From assembly GCA_030706405.1 (NCBI GenBank), contig JAUZOO010000001.1:267762-331761 (forward strand): a stretch of DNA of 64,000 nt. Reading direction: 5' to 3'. The stretch is from Bacteroidota bacterium. GTDB taxonomy: Bacteria > Bacteroidota > Bacteroidia > Bacteroidales > JAAUTT01. A program made the position numbers and the translations under genes. The notes below the pieces were generated by a model. It made no database searches. It saw only the letters and a program-made list of their open reading frames with translations, and was not told the DNA's origin. Positions 37,394 to 46,663 of this stretch are shown here, one piece after another (the first letter of the stretch is position 1; the number at the start of each line of letters is the position of its first letter).

Positions 37394-37924
37394 TTAATTT
37401 TGATTCAATAAATTTTTCAAATCGTCCCAACGGGGATCTGTATTGTTTTCATTCTCGTGAATGATATACTCATCAAGCTTTTTCAGCATCTCCTTATTGC
37501 AGGTACTCTCCCCGTTTTCATCGTCGGGATGAACCCTTTTGTAAGGCAAACTGAAATGGATATACTCATATATAAACTGCGCAATATCCAACTCATATTC
37601 GTTATGCGAAAGAACAATTATTTCGTCTGTTTGTTCTTCTGTTTCATCACCAAAGTTTACGAACAGCTCCGTTTCATATTCAACGGGTAACTCAAGGTTG
37701 TCCAAACAACGGTCGCAGATTACAGTTGCACTGCCTGTTAAGCGAAATTCGAATTGAAGCATGGTGGATTTTTTATCCAGTTCCACTTCAACGTGAACAT
37801 TTCCCTTGGTGATCTCGCTTTCAGGAAAATCTTCAAAAAACTTGTCATCAATATCAAAGACAAATTCGTGTTTCCCTATTTTCAGCCCTTTAAAGGGGAT
37901 GACAAACTGACGATTAGACTTCAC
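37394..37924 (-). CDS. YceD/DUF177 family protein
   Basis: 176 residues with a GTG start (reading MKSNRQFVIPFKGLK). CDRCLDNLELPVEYE is the family cysteine motif. Members upstream of rpmF have been linked to 23S rRNA accumulation. The C-terminal end, DPRWDDLKNLL, is also typical. It is the first gene of the operon; the typA promoter lies in the divergent gap. Confidence 0.85.
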   Translation of the reverse strand: MKSNRQFVIPFKGLKIGKHEFVFDIDDKFFEDFPESEITKGNVHVEVELDKKSTMLQFEFRLTGSATVICDRCLDNLELPVEYETELFVNFGDETEEQTDEIIVLSHNEYELDIAQFIYEYIHFSLPYKRVHPDDENGESTCNKEMLKKLDEYIIHENENNTDPRWDDLKNLLNQN

Positions 37925-37944
37925 ACTACAAAAATTTCAAGGTG

Positions 37945-37952
37945 CAAAACTA
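37945..37952 (-). promoter_or_regulatory. Possible -7 element of the DUF177-rpmF-plsX-fabH operon
   Basis: Minus-strand TAGTTTTG fits TAnnTTTG 21 bases before the GTG start. No clear -33 element is seen. Confidence 0.35.
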
Positions 37953-38002
37953 TAAATTTAATTCTTAATATGAAAAGAAATTTAATCGGAATAAAAATTG
38001 AT

Positions 38003-38010
38003 TACATTTG
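38003..38010 (+). promoter_or_regulatory. -7 element of the typA promoter
   Basis: TACATTTG fits TAnnTTTG, 24 bases before the ATG at 38034. The -33 element is poor. Confidence 0.45.
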
Positions 38011-38033
38011 CAACCCGATTTTAAGAGGTGAAT

Positions 38034-39839
38034 ATGCAAAATATCAGGAACATCGCAATTATTGCTCACGTTGACCATGGTAAGACTACTTTGGTGGATA
38101 AAATGTTGATGATGGGAAACTTGTTCAAGGAACATGAAATTCCCGGTGAGCTCATCATGGATAGTAACGATTTGGAACGCGAACGTGGAATAACGATCCT
38201 GGCTAAAAACGTATCTGTAAACTATAAAGGAGTTAAGATTAACATTATCGACACTCCCGGCCACGCCGACTTTGGTGGAGAAGTTGAGCGCGTACTTAAC
38301 ATGACTGATGGTGTCGTAGTACTAGTAGATGCTTTTGAAGGTTGTATGCCGCAAACCCGGTTTGTACTTCAAAAGGCTATTCAGCTGGGGAAAAAACCCA
38401 TCCTAGTAATTAATAAGGTTGATAAACCTAACTGTAGGCCCGAGGAGGTTCAGGAAGAAGTTTTTGAATTGATGTTCAATCTCGAAGCTACGGATGAACA
38501 GTTGAGCTTCCCAACCATTTATGGTTCGGCAAAACAAGGCTGGATGTCGAACGACTGGAAAAAACCGGCCACCGACATTAGTGCACTGCTCGATACTATA
38601 ATCAAGCACATTCCGGGCCCTGAAGCACTTAAAGGTACACCGCAATTGTTGATCACATCGCTTGAGTATTCCTCGTACATTGGACGTATTGCCGTAGGCC
38701 GCGTACACCGTGGAGAACTTAAAGAAAACATGCCGGTTACACTGGTTAAACGCGACCAGTCGGTAGTTCGTACCCGTATTAAGGAACTGCTTATATTCGA
38801 AGGTTTTGGAAAAAAGAAAGTACCATCGGTAAGCTCTGGAGAAATCTGTGCCTTGGTGGGTATCGACGGATTTAACATTGGCGATTCGATTTGCGATTAC
38901 GAAAATCCGGAACCGCTAGAAACTATCGCCATCGACGAGCCTACCATGAGTATGGTGTTCACCATCAATAACTCTCCTTTCTTTGGCCGCGACGGAAAAT
39001 TTGTAACCTCGCGCCATATTAAAGACCGGTTGGACAAAGAATTGGAAAAGAACGTTGCCCTTCGGGTAGAAAATACCGATTCAGCCGATGCTTTCACCGT
39101 TTACGGACGTGGAGTGTTGCACCTTTCGGTACTTATCGAAACGATGCGTCGCGAAGGCTATGAACTTCAAGTTGGTCAGCCACGGGTAATTATTAAAGAT
39201 GTTGGTGGCGAAAAATGCGAACCTATCGAAATCCTCAGTATCGATATGCCCGAAGAAACTTCAGGAAAAGCTATCGAGTTGGTATCACGCCGCAAAGGCG
39301 ACTTGCTGAAGATGGAACGTAAAGGAGATCGCATTCACCTCGAATTTAACATCCCATCGCGGGGTATCATTGGCTTACGTAATCAAATACTTACCGCTAC
39401 TGCCGGGGAAGCCATCATGACCCACCGTTTCCTCGAATTTGCCCCTTGGAAAGGCGAAATTGAAAAGAGAATAAACGGTTCGCTCATTGCCATCGAAACT
39501 GGCGAGGCTATTGCTTATGCACTTCACAAATTACAAGATCGTGGAAAGTATTTTGTCGATCCAGGCGAGGAAATATACTCCGGACAGGTAGTTGGCGAAC
39601 ACACCCGTGCAGGCGATCTAGGCCTCAACATCTCAAAAACTAAGAAGCTTAGCAACATGCGTGCTACTGGTACCGATGAGAAAATGAGAATAGCTCCAGC
39701 CATCAAGTTTTCGTTGGAAGAAGCTCTTGAATATATTCAAGAAGATGAATATGTTGAAGTTACTCCAAAATCGATTCGTTTACGTAAAATTCTGCTAAAC
39801 GAAACCGACAGGAAGCGCCAGGCAAATGCCAATAACTAA
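38034..39839 (+). CDS. typA: Translational GTPase TypA/BipA
   Basis: 601 residues from the ATG at 38034. A GTG at 38028 is also in frame but lies within the ribosome-binding site AAGAGGTG. GTPase motifs: [10 protein letters not shown] (P-loop), RGITI (switch I), [12 protein letters not shown] (G3) and NKVD (G4). The C-terminal domain with [18 protein letters not shown] is characteristic of BipA. It binds the ribosome and aids assembly and stress adaptation. Confidence 0.95.
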   Translation: MQNIRNIAIIAHVDHGKTTLVDKMLMMGNLFKEHEIPGELIMDSNDLERERGITILAKNVSVNYKGVKINIIDTPGHADFGGEVERVLNMTDGVVVLVDAFEGCMPQTRFVLQKAIQLGKKPILVINKVDKPNCRPEEVQEEVFELMFNLEATDEQLSFPTIYGSAKQGWMSNDWKKPATDISALLDTIIKHIPGPEALKGTPQLLITSLEYSSYIGRIAVGRVHRGELKENMPVTLVKRDQSVVRTRIKELLIFEGFGKKKVPSVSSGEICALVGIDGFNIGDSICDYENPEPLETIAIDEPTMSMVFTINNSPFFGRDGKFVTSRHIKDRLDKELEKNVALRVENTDSADAFTVYGRGVLHLSVLIETMRREGYELQVGQPRVIIKDVGGEKCEPIEILSIDMPEETSGKAIELVSRRKGDLLKMERKGDRIHLEFNIPSRGIIGLRNQILTATAGEAIMTHRFLEFAPWKGEIEKRINGSLIAIETGEAIAYALHKLQDRGKYFVDPGEEIYSGQVVGEHTRAGDLGLNISKTKKLSNMRATGTDEKMRIAPAIKFSLEEALEYIQEDEYVEVTPKSIRLRKILLNETDRKRQANANN

Positions 39840-39853
39840 TTAAATATTCTTTA

Positions 39854-39897
39854 AACACAAAAAAGGCTGAAAGTTAATTTTCAGCCTTTTTTGTGTT
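39854..39897. terminator. Bidirectional terminator, 19-bp perfect stem
   Basis: AACACAAAAAAGGCTGAAA (39854-39872) and its complement (39879-39897) surround a 6-base loop between the convergent typA and response-regulator genes. Confidence 0.9.
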
Positions 39898-39898
39898 T

Positions 39899-40282
39899 TT
39901 AACATCCAAAAATTTTATAAACAGCCTCCACAAGGTTATCAATAAAGTAATCCGCTTTAAGCACAAAATCATCTGCCCCATTGTCCAAAAAGTCCTTTCT
40001 AAGTTGTTGGTCGTCATGTCCCGACAAAATAATAACAGGTACTATATTTCCCTGCTTACGGATTTCTTTCAGGCTCTCCATTCCTGTCATGCTCTGATTT
40101 CCATCACTATAAAAAAGATAATCCATTACAATCAGGTCGGGGTCTAAATGAAGGTTTGCCAAGCACTCTTCACCCGAAGAAAATGTCCTTACTTCGTAAC
40201 CATCTTTACTTTTAAAAATATATTCGAGAAGGTTAAGGATAACCTTATCATCATCAATAATAAAAACTAATTTTTCTTTCAT
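39899..40282 (-). CDS. Receiver-only response regulator
   Basis: 127 residues, one CheY-like receiver domain. The acidic pair is in FIIDDDKVILN, the phosphoacceptor is D54 in LIVMDYLFY, the S/T switch is Ser in VIILSGHDD, and the Lys is K109 in DDFVLKADY. No output domain. It probably acts by protein contact or in a phosphorelay; its kinase is not adjacent. Confidence 0.88.
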   Translation of the reverse strand: MKEKLVFIIDDDKVILNLLEYIFKSKDGYEVRTFSSGEECLANLHLDPDLIVMDYLFYSDGNQSMTGMESLKEIRKQGNIVPVIILSGHDDQQLRKDFLDNGADDFVLKADYFIDNLVEAVYKIFGC

Positions 40283-40665
40283 CCTGAAAGTAAATTAAGA
40301 AGATTCAAAAACTAAACAACATGCTTAAATGCCTTTTATTTACCGGTACAAATAGATACGTAAGTATGATAATTTTGTTTGATAATTCGCATTTATCAAA
40401 CAAAAAATATCGTATATTATAAATACATTTCTAATCAAAATTAGAGCATTCATCTCCAAATAATTGTTATTCAAATTATTAATACTAACAGTCGTCAAAA
40501 TCACAATATTTATGTTTGATCTCACAATGAGGGCACTAAACCAACCTCCCAACGGTTCAATCCACACATCTTATTGAAAAAAAAATAAGTTTGCACGCCA
40601 CTTTAGGATTTAACCCTTAATTTTAGCGCGTAATTTTAATTTTTATTCATTTTATTCTTGCCTAA
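40283..40665. other. AT-rich intergenic region
   Basis: No convincing gene is present; the frame at 40340-40567 is low-complexity and promoter-like. The region holds a 12-bp inverted repeat (40374-40404) and a TAAGTTTG -7-like element at 40586-40593 that could serve lhgO. Confidence 0.5.
40374..40404. promoter_or_regulatory. Perfect 12-bp inverted repeat
   Basis: TTTGTTTGATAA and TTATCAAACAAA flank a 7-base loop, about 90 bases upstream of the response-regulator start and 260 before lhgO. It may be an operator or hairpin. Confidence 0.4.
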
Positions 40666-41865
40666 ATGCAATACGACATTGTTATTATCGGAGGAGGCGT
40701 TGTTGGTTTGGCAACAGCTTATAAATTAAAGGAAACCAAGCCGGAGCTTTCCATAGCCCTTTTGGAGAAAGAAAACGAACTGGCCAAACATCAAACAGGT
40801 AACAATAGTGGCGTAATCCACTCCGGAATTTATTACAAGCCAGGAAGTCTTAAAGCAAAAAACTGCATCAATGGCTACAAATTATTGCTCGATTTCTGCG
40901 ACCGTGAAAAAATCCTTTACGAGCTGTGTGGTAAAATTATCGTAGCTACCCGCGAAGATGAACTCGAGCGCCTCGAAGCTCTCTACGAACGCGGCTTACA
41001 AAATGGATTAACCGAAATAAAAAAAATATCGGCTGCTGAAATAAAAGAATACGAGCCTCATGCCAACGGTATTGCCGGAATCTGGGTTCCTTATACCGGA
41101 ATCATTGATTACAAAGACGTTTGTGAAAAATATGCAGAACTATTCACAAATAAATATAAAGGCGATATTTTCCTGAATCAAAAAGTAATTGATATAAAGC
41201 CCAATACGGGAAATTGCACAATTATAACAAAAGACAAGACTTTTAATGCGAAACTGGTAATCAATACAGCCGGCTTACATTCCGACCAGATTGCATTGTT
41301 AACCCGTAAGATAGATGTACGCATAATTCCTTTTAGAGGTGAATATTACGAAGTTAAAAAAGAAAAACATAACCTGGTGAAAAATTTGATATACCCGGTA
41401 CCTGACCCGGCCTTTCCATTTCTTGGCGTACATTTCACCCGTCGCTTAAAAGGAGGTATCGAAGCTGGACCAAATGCGGTATTTGCCTTTAAAAAAGAAG
41501 GTTATAAAAAAACCGACATTAACCTTAAGGAGATGTCATCAGCACTTTCCTGGCCTGGATTTCAGAAAGTAATGTGGAAATACTGGCAAATGGGAATGGG
41601 CGAATACTACCGCAGTTTCAATAAATCAGCGTTTACCAAAGCGCTTCAGCGATTATTACCAGACATCAATAAAGCGGACCTGATACCTGGCGGAGCAGGT
41701 GTTCGTGCTCAGGCTTGTACTCGCGACGGTGCGCTAATCGATGACTTTCTGATTTATGAAGACCCGCAAATCATCAATGTACTTAACGCTCCTTCACCGG
41801 CAGCAACTGCTTCATTATCAATTGGAACAACTATTTCAGAAATGGCGATATCCCGATTTTCTTAA
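40666..41865 (+). CDS. lhgO: L-2-hydroxyglutarate oxidase
   Basis: 399 residues. The FAD dinucleotide motif DIVIIGGGVVGLATAYKL is at the N-terminus, and HQTGNNSGVIHSGIYYKPGS is diagnostic of LhgO within the DAO family. The C-terminal GGAGVRAQACTRDGALIDDF agrees. It oxidises L-2-hydroxyglutarate to 2-oxoglutarate at the membrane, passing electrons to quinones. It is a single gene. Confidence 0.92.
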   Translation: MQYDIVIIGGGVVGLATAYKLKETKPELSIALLEKENELAKHQTGNNSGVIHSGIYYKPGSLKAKNCINGYKLLLDFCDREKILYELCGKIIVATREDELERLEALYERGLQNGLTEIKKISAAEIKEYEPHANGIAGIWVPYTGIIDYKDVCEKYAELFTNKYKGDIFLNQKVIDIKPNTGNCTIITKDKTFNAKLVINTAGLHSDQIALLTRKIDVRIIPFRGEYYEVKKEKHNLVKNLIYPVPDPAFPFLGVHFTRRLKGGIEAGPNAVFAFKKEGYKKTDINLKEMSSALSWPGFQKVMWKYWQMGMGEYYRSFNKSAFTKALQRLLPDINKADLIPGGAGVRAQACTRDGALIDDFLIYEDPQIINVLNAPSPAATASLSIGTTISEMAISRFS

Positions 41866-41915
41866 CAAGAAGAATTAAATGATGAAGGGTCGTTGTTAGG
41901 TTATCAAGTCCCATC

Positions 41916-41962
41916 AACAAAGGCGTAACGGATAATTAATTTTCATCCATTACGCCTTTTGT
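41916..41962. terminator. Bidirectional terminator between lhgO and the LTA-synthase-like gene
   Basis: AACAAAGGCGTAACGGAT pairs with ATCCATTACGCCTTTTGTT (one mismatch and a bulge) across a TAATTAATTTTC loop. Confidence 0.75.
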
Positions 41963-41977
41963 TATGCCAGATTTCCG

Positions 41978-43885
41978 TTACAAACCGGCAGGATTTATCA
42001 TTGTGTTATTAAACAAACGGGAATTATATTGTTGAATCATGGCCTTAAGCTTTTCTTCCATACCGGAAGCCAACTGTGCACTATCTTTTAGTAAATTATT
42101 TTTCAATGGCTTATCGTTTATAAAATCGTACAGACCGGTACTTTTATCACCATCGAACAACAGCATATAACTGCCTTGAAAATAATGATAAATTCCGCCC
42201 AAAAAGTTCACAGCATAATCGGGCTTTTCAGTTGAAAAAATGCTCTTTCCAAAAGCCAAAAACGGACGGTTAATGCCCAGATAATCGAGAATTGACGGCA
42301 TAATATCAGTTTGTTGATTGATCCGCTTGGAAACACCGTGCAAAGTGTTATCACCGGGATGATAGAAAACAATGGGTATCTGAAATAGCCCCGAAGACGT
42401 ATTATATGCTTTATTCTGCACCTCCCCGGTATGGTCGGCCACCATTACAAACAACGTATTTTTGTACCAGGGCATTTTGGAAATAGTTTGAAAAAACTTA
42501 CCCAATGAATAATCGGCATAGCGAAGGGCTTTCAATAAATTATTCGGCGCATCGTTAAAAGAATGTGCATATTTTGCAGGTACATAGTACGGATTATGTG
42601 ACGAAAGCGTGAACACCGTGCTGAAAAACGGCTGGGGAAAGGTGTTAAGCGTTTTGGCGTAAAACTGCAGGAATTCCTCGTCGGAGATGCCCCAGTTACC
42701 ATCAAAAGCCCCTTCACCCTTATATTCATTCAGCCCATAATATTGTTTGATTCCCGCGATATGTGCAAATTCGTCAAAACCCATGGTTCCGTTGCGACCA
42801 CCATGAAAAAACGAAGTATGATAACCTTCTTTGTCGAGAATAGTAGGAAGGGCTATAAGCCTGTTCCCCGAAAACCGGGAGGAAATGTACGAATCGTCCA
42901 TAAATGCTGGCAAACCAGCCAAAATTGCAGGGACGGCTTCGATGGAACGTTTTCCATTGGCAAAAGCGTTTTCATAAATCAAGCCCTGTCGTGCAATGCT
43001 GTCGAAACATGGGGTATAGCCTTTCCCATCGTTTAGCAAGCCTATCAGTTCCTTCGAAAAGCTTTCGAGAATGATAATCACTACATTCGTTCTTTTTTTA
43101 ACCCCCAAGCCATGAAATTGTTGTTCTGGAGTATATATTGAGGACAACTTCTTCTCGTCAAAATAGACTACCGGTTTAATTTCCTCTTCATTAAGGGTTT
43201 GCAATATGGTAAAAGGCGTATTCAATATTAAAGGGACATTGGCGGTAGATGTATAACGGGCAGCAGAAATAATCCTGACAGGCTTAAGGCCGAGCCCCCG
43301 GGCACCTGCAAACAAAAGTCCTACAACAAAAATAAAAGCCACAATAACTTTAGCCCACGCTTTCAGGTCAAAATCGTACCGACCAGTTTCCCGAAAGGGA
43401 GAACGTCTTATCGCCAGTATTCCGCCCAATACACATGCCAGCCAGGTTAGCGCAATAAACCAAAAATCTTTAATAAACTGTGGTAAAAGAATTAAAGTAT
43501 CATTGCTCATGAAGATATATCTAAATAAATCGGCGGTAGAACGTTTTGCCGTGAATTTAAAATATTCCGAATCGGTAAAATTGAGCAGCAGCAAAAAAAA
43601 GTTTACTACATAAAATAGAATAGTTACAACCTTCTTATAATTAATATTATGAACAAAATTAAACGGCAGCAAGTAAAGTACTATAAAAAGAAGATTGCAA
43701 TAGATAATGGAGGTAAAATCGAATCTTACACCATAAAAAAAGACTTTAAAAAGTTCACCAAATGAATTATCTCCAAAAGTATTATGATTAATAACATAAA
43801 AAAACAACCTGCTTAGGCTGTATAAAACAATAATAATGAATAATTTATAAAGAAGATTGGCGATTTGCCTTACGTATGCCCCCAT
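41978..43885 (-). CDS. LTA-synthase-like membrane phosphotransferase (sulfatase fold)
   Basis: 635 residues. Five N-terminal membrane helices (to about residue 205) are followed by an extracytoplasmic alkaline-phosphatase-superfamily domain. It starts with VVIIILESFSKELIG (metal-binding Glu), the nucleophile region FANGKRSIEAVPAIL (Ser in place of the LtaS Thr), and later VMVADHTGEVQN (Asp/His metal ligands). In Gram-negatives such enzymes transfer phosphoglycerol or phosphoethanolamine to glycans. It is a monocistronic gene, related in fold to the protein at 56069. Confidence 0.82.
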   Translation of the reverse strand: MGAYVRQIANLLYKLFIIIVLYSLSRLFFYVINHNTFGDNSFGELFKVFFYGVRFDFTSIIYCNLLFIVLYLLPFNFVHNINYKKVVTILFYVVNFFLLLLNFTDSEYFKFTAKRSTADLFRYIFMSNDTLILLPQFIKDFWFIALTWLACVLGGILAIRRSPFRETGRYDFDLKAWAKVIVAFIFVVGLLFAGARGLGLKPVRIISAARYTSTANVPLILNTPFTILQTLNEEEIKPVVYFDEKKLSSIYTPEQQFHGLGVKKRTNVVIIILESFSKELIGLLNDGKGYTPCFDSIARQGLIYENAFANGKRSIEAVPAILAGLPAFMDDSYISSRFSGNRLIALPTILDKEGYHTSFFHGGRNGTMGFDEFAHIAGIKQYYGLNEYKGEGAFDGNWGISDEEFLQFYAKTLNTFPQPFFSTVFTLSSHNPYYVPAKYAHSFNDAPNNLLKALRYADYSLGKFFQTISKMPWYKNTLFVMVADHTGEVQNKAYNTSSGLFQIPIVFYHPGDNTLHGVSKRINQQTDIMPSILDYLGINRPFLAFGKSIFSTEKPDYAVNFLGGIYHYFQGSYMLLFDGDKSTGLYDFINDKPLKNNLLKDSAQLASGMEEKLKAMIQQYNSRLFNNTMINPAGL

Positions 43886-43937
43886 AATATCGATTAAAAT
43901 TTAAAATGCCACAAAACTATAAAAAGTACTCAGGACT

Positions 43938-44348
43938 TTATATGCTCTTGCCCCTTTCCAGCGGCAATCCCTGACGTAGCCAGTTGGCCAGACCTCCCCG
44001 CAAATGACAAGCCTGTAAAATACCTCGCGAGGAAACAATCAAACATCCGTCAACGCTCGATTCGCCATAAGCATCGTAAACCAGCACAGGACGGTCGACA
44101 TCGAGTGTATCGACGATAGTCCGCAAAACCTTATCAGTTGGCGCCCATATGGCTCCCGGAATCCTGCCTTTCCGAAAAGCTTTCTTATCACGAATATCGA
44201 TAACTACCGTCAGCCTGTTTTGCTGGATAAAAGCGTTAAATTCCGCAGCATCAATCTCCCGGCAAGTACTGAATTTCTTTTGAGCCAGCACTGGAACCGA
44301 AAACCACAGAACGACCAAACATAACAGAAACCACTTCAAATTGTTCAT
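43938..44348 (-). CDS. Exported rhodanese-fold protein without catalytic Cys
   Basis: 136 residues with a signal peptide (1-22, ending VLAQ). The rhodanese fold is visible in VVIDIRDKKAFRKGRIPGAI and CHLRGGLANWLRQGLPL. The active-site loop, normally VYCxxGxRS, reads VYDAYGESS, with D92 in place of the cysteine. Sulfurtransferase activity is therefore not expected; a binding role is more likely. Confidence 0.82.
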   Translation of the reverse strand: MNNLKWFLLCLVVLWFSVPVLAQKKFSTCREIDAAEFNAFIQQNRLTVVIDIRDKKAFRKGRIPGAIWAPTDKVLRTIVDTLDVDRPVLVYDAYGESSVDGCLIVSSRGILQACHLRGGLANWLRQGLPLERGKSI

Positions 44349-44370
44349 CTATCCAACGATTTAAGCAGTG

Positions 44371-44378
44371 CAAATGTA
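44371..44378 (-). promoter_or_regulatory. Possible -7 element of the rhodanese-like gene
   Basis: Minus-strand TACATTTG fits TAnnTTTG, 23 bases before the start at 44348. The -33 element is not clear. Confidence 0.35.
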
Positions 44379-44486
44379 AGATTACAAATCGTTACTATTT
44401 CGGTCAACCTTAAATTTTACTGATAAAATTGTTCATCTAAAATTCAAAAAGGTGTATATTTATAATAATCTAATTATAAGTATTAT

Positions 44487-45167
44487 ATGTCTATACTTTC
44501 AAATTTGCTCAATTTGTTTTATCCCAGGCTTTGTGCGGCATGCGACGACACGCTGTACCGAAACGAACCTTTTTTGTGTACGGGCTGTCATTACAATCTC
44601 CCGCGTACCAATTTTCATAAAAATGATGAAAATGATGTGGCTAAAATTTTCTGGGGTCGCGTTCCGGTACAATATGCCACGGCCTTTTATCATTTCCAAA
44701 AAGGCGGACTGGTACAAAACCTGATGCACAAACTTAAATATAAGGGACAAAAGGAGATAGGCTCTGAGTTAGGGAAGATTATCGGAAAAGAGTTATGTCA
44801 ATCAAATTTTAATGAAGTTGACGTTATCGTTCCGGTTCCGCTGCATAAAAGCAAACTTCGCAAGCGCGGATATAACCAAAGCGAGTGCATTGCAGTAGGT
44901 ATTGCCGAAGCGATGAACAAGCCCATGGACATATCAACACTTTACAGGGCCAAAGCCAATGCCACGCAAACCCGCAAACACCGTTTCGAACGCTGGACAA
45001 ACGTAGAAAGCATTTTCGCGCTGAAACATCCGGAAACCATTGCCAATAAACATATTCTTATTGTAGATGACGTAGTTACCACCGGAGCAACCCTCGAAGC
45101 CTGCGCCAATGCATTACTTCAGGCAGAGAATGTAAAAGTAAGCATCGTAACCCTGGCTTATGCCTGA
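44487..45167 (+). CDS. comF: ComF family phosphoribosyltransferase-like protein
   Basis: 226 residues. An N-terminal zinc finger (CAACDDTLYRNEPFLCTGC) precedes a PRTase domain with VIVPVPLHKSKLRKRGYNQS and the PRPP loop ILIVDDVVTTGATLEA. ComF proteins act in natural transformation by helping single-stranded DNA entry, and are kept in many non-competent bacteria. It ends 2 bases from the convergent ubiX-like gene. Confidence 0.9.
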   Translation: MSILSNLLNLFYPRLCAACDDTLYRNEPFLCTGCHYNLPRTNFHKNDENDVAKIFWGRVPVQYATAFYHFQKGGLVQNLMHKLKYKGQKEIGSELGKIIGKELCQSNFNEVDVIVPVPLHKSKLRKRGYNQSECIAVGIAEAMNKPMDISTLYRAKANATQTRKHRFERWTNVESIFALKHPETIANKHILIVDDVVTTGATLEACANALLQAENVKVSIVTLAYA

Positions 45168-45169
45168 TT

Positions 45170-45724
45170 TCAACTATTCCAACGGTAGGTATCTAACTGA
45201 AAACCTGCTAATACCAAAACTCTGTCCACCACGGTAAGTACAAGTTCTCGAATATCCGTAGGTCTGGAATAAAACGAAGGCGATGCCGGACAGATAATCG
45301 CTCCAGCTTCGGTAAGCAGTTTCATATTATTGATATGGATGAGGCTGTACGGCGTATCACGAGCAACCAAGATGAGTTTGCGGCGTTCTTTCAGCATTAC
45401 ATCGGCAGTGCGGGTAATCAGGTCGTCGGATACCCCGTGGGCAATGCGCCCCATGGTGCCCATGGTACACGGACAGACAATAGCCACATCGTAATCAGAA
45501 CTTCCGGATGCAAACGGTGCATAAAAATTATCACGGTCGAAACGCTTAAAGGGAATATTTTCCACTCGTTCACCAAGTTCATATTCCCAAACTTCGCGCC
45601 CTTTAGACGAAAACACCACAGCCACATCATCCCACTGCAATTTAATCTCCAACAGCCGTTCAAACAAAACTTTGGCATAAATAGCACCACTGGCACCGGT
45701 AACACAAACAACAACTTTTTTCAA
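45170..45724 (-). CDS. ubiX: Flavin prenyltransferase UbiX
   Basis: 184 residues, TTG start (reading MKKVVVCVTGASGAIYA); the family always begins here and no ATG is near. Flavin-binding motifs TGASGAIYA and PCTMGTMGRIAHGVSDDLITR are present. It makes prenylated FMN for UbiD-type decarboxylases. No ubiD is seen nearby. Confidence 0.9.
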   Translation of the reverse strand: MKKVVVCVTGASGAIYAKVLFERLLEIKLQWDDVAVVFSSKGREVWEYELGERVENIPFKRFDRDNFYAPFASGSSDYDVAIVCPCTMGTMGRIAHGVSDDLITRTADVMLKERRKLILVARDTPYSLIHINNMKLLTEAGAIICPASPSFYSRPTDIRELVLTVVDRVLVLAGFQLDTYRWNS

Positions 45725-45805
45725 GCCCCTCTCCTTCCCTATTATTATAGTGATTAAGCAATTACCTGACTAGTTATTAAGAAACATAATCGCTTAATAA
45801 TTTAA

Positions 45806-46504
45806 TTATTTAGTTCCAAACAAATCAAATAATCTATCTTTCAGGATATCAACGCCAACACCTGCGGTCTCTTTTATAAATTCAACCTTGCGAAAGCCGG
45901 GTGCAGCCACCTCTTTCGGATCTATTAGAAAGATAGGAACATTTTTAGGCACATAATTCACCAGACCGGCTGCCGGATAAACGTTAAGCGACGAACCAAT
46001 CACAGCAAAAGCATCAGCATCCTGAATAAGTTCAACGGCATCGCTAAAGGCAGGAACCGCCTCGCCAAACCATACGATAAAAGGTCGTAGCTGTGCCCCT
46101 TTCGCACATTTATCGCCCCACTTAATATCGTTATAACCAATATCATAAACCAACGACGAATCCTCCGAGCTACAGGCCTTGGTCAGTTCTCCGTGCAAAT
46201 GCAATACATTAGAGCTTCCGGCCTGTTCGTGAAGATTATCAATATTTTGCGTGATGACCTGAACCTCGAAATATTTTTCAAGATCGGCCAGCCCTTTATG
46301 ACCGGCATTAGGTTTGGCCGTTAGTAACTGCCGACGACGGGCATTGTAAAATTCCAACACCAACTGCGGATTCTTATACCAGCCATCAATACTGGCAACA
46401 GTCATCACATCATACTCTTCCCATAAACCGTCGCTATCGCGGAATGTCTTTAAACCACTCTCGGCACTCATTCCGGCACCTGTTAAAATACAAAGCTTAG
46501 GCAT
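45806..46504 (-). CDS. cobB: Sirtuin NAD-dependent deacylase, class III type
   Basis: 232 residues. GAGMSAESGLKTFRDSDGLW, TQNIDNLHEQAG and HLHGEL with the catalytic His are all present. FYNARRRQ carries the Y-x-x-R pair associated with succinyl/malonyl-lysine recognition in CobB and SIRT5. The zinc module is reduced: only two cysteines (KACSSED and DKCAKG) remain between HLHGEL and RPFIVWFGE. It removes acyl groups from lysines in the cytoplasm. It is divergent from dnaG. Confidence 0.88.
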   Translation of the reverse strand: MPKLCILTGAGMSAESGLKTFRDSDGLWEEYDVMTVASIDGWYKNPQLVLEFYNARRRQLLTAKPNAGHKGLADLEKYFEVQVITQNIDNLHEQAGSSNVLHLHGELTKACSSEDSSLVYDIGYNDIKWGDKCAKGAQLRPFIVWFGEAVPAFSDAVELIQDADAFAVIGSSLNVYPAAGLVNYVPKNVPIFLIDPKEVAAPGFRKVEFIKETAGVGVDILKDRLFDLFGTK

Positions 46505-46663
46505 CTTAGTTTAAATTTAAAACCGATTTCCTGTTACAGGAAACTCATGGCTAAAGTTCTCAAATTTACAAAACCCTCAGAATGGTTATCCCTCAAAATA
46601 ATATATTACCTTAGCCTCACTAAAAAAATCTTCCCAAACCTTATATAAAGTTCTACAATCCAA

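Noticed and set aside
40340-40567. A 75-residue minus-strand protein
   Set aside because: Low-complexity Ile/Asn-rich translation across an AT-rich intergenic region with no recognisable features.
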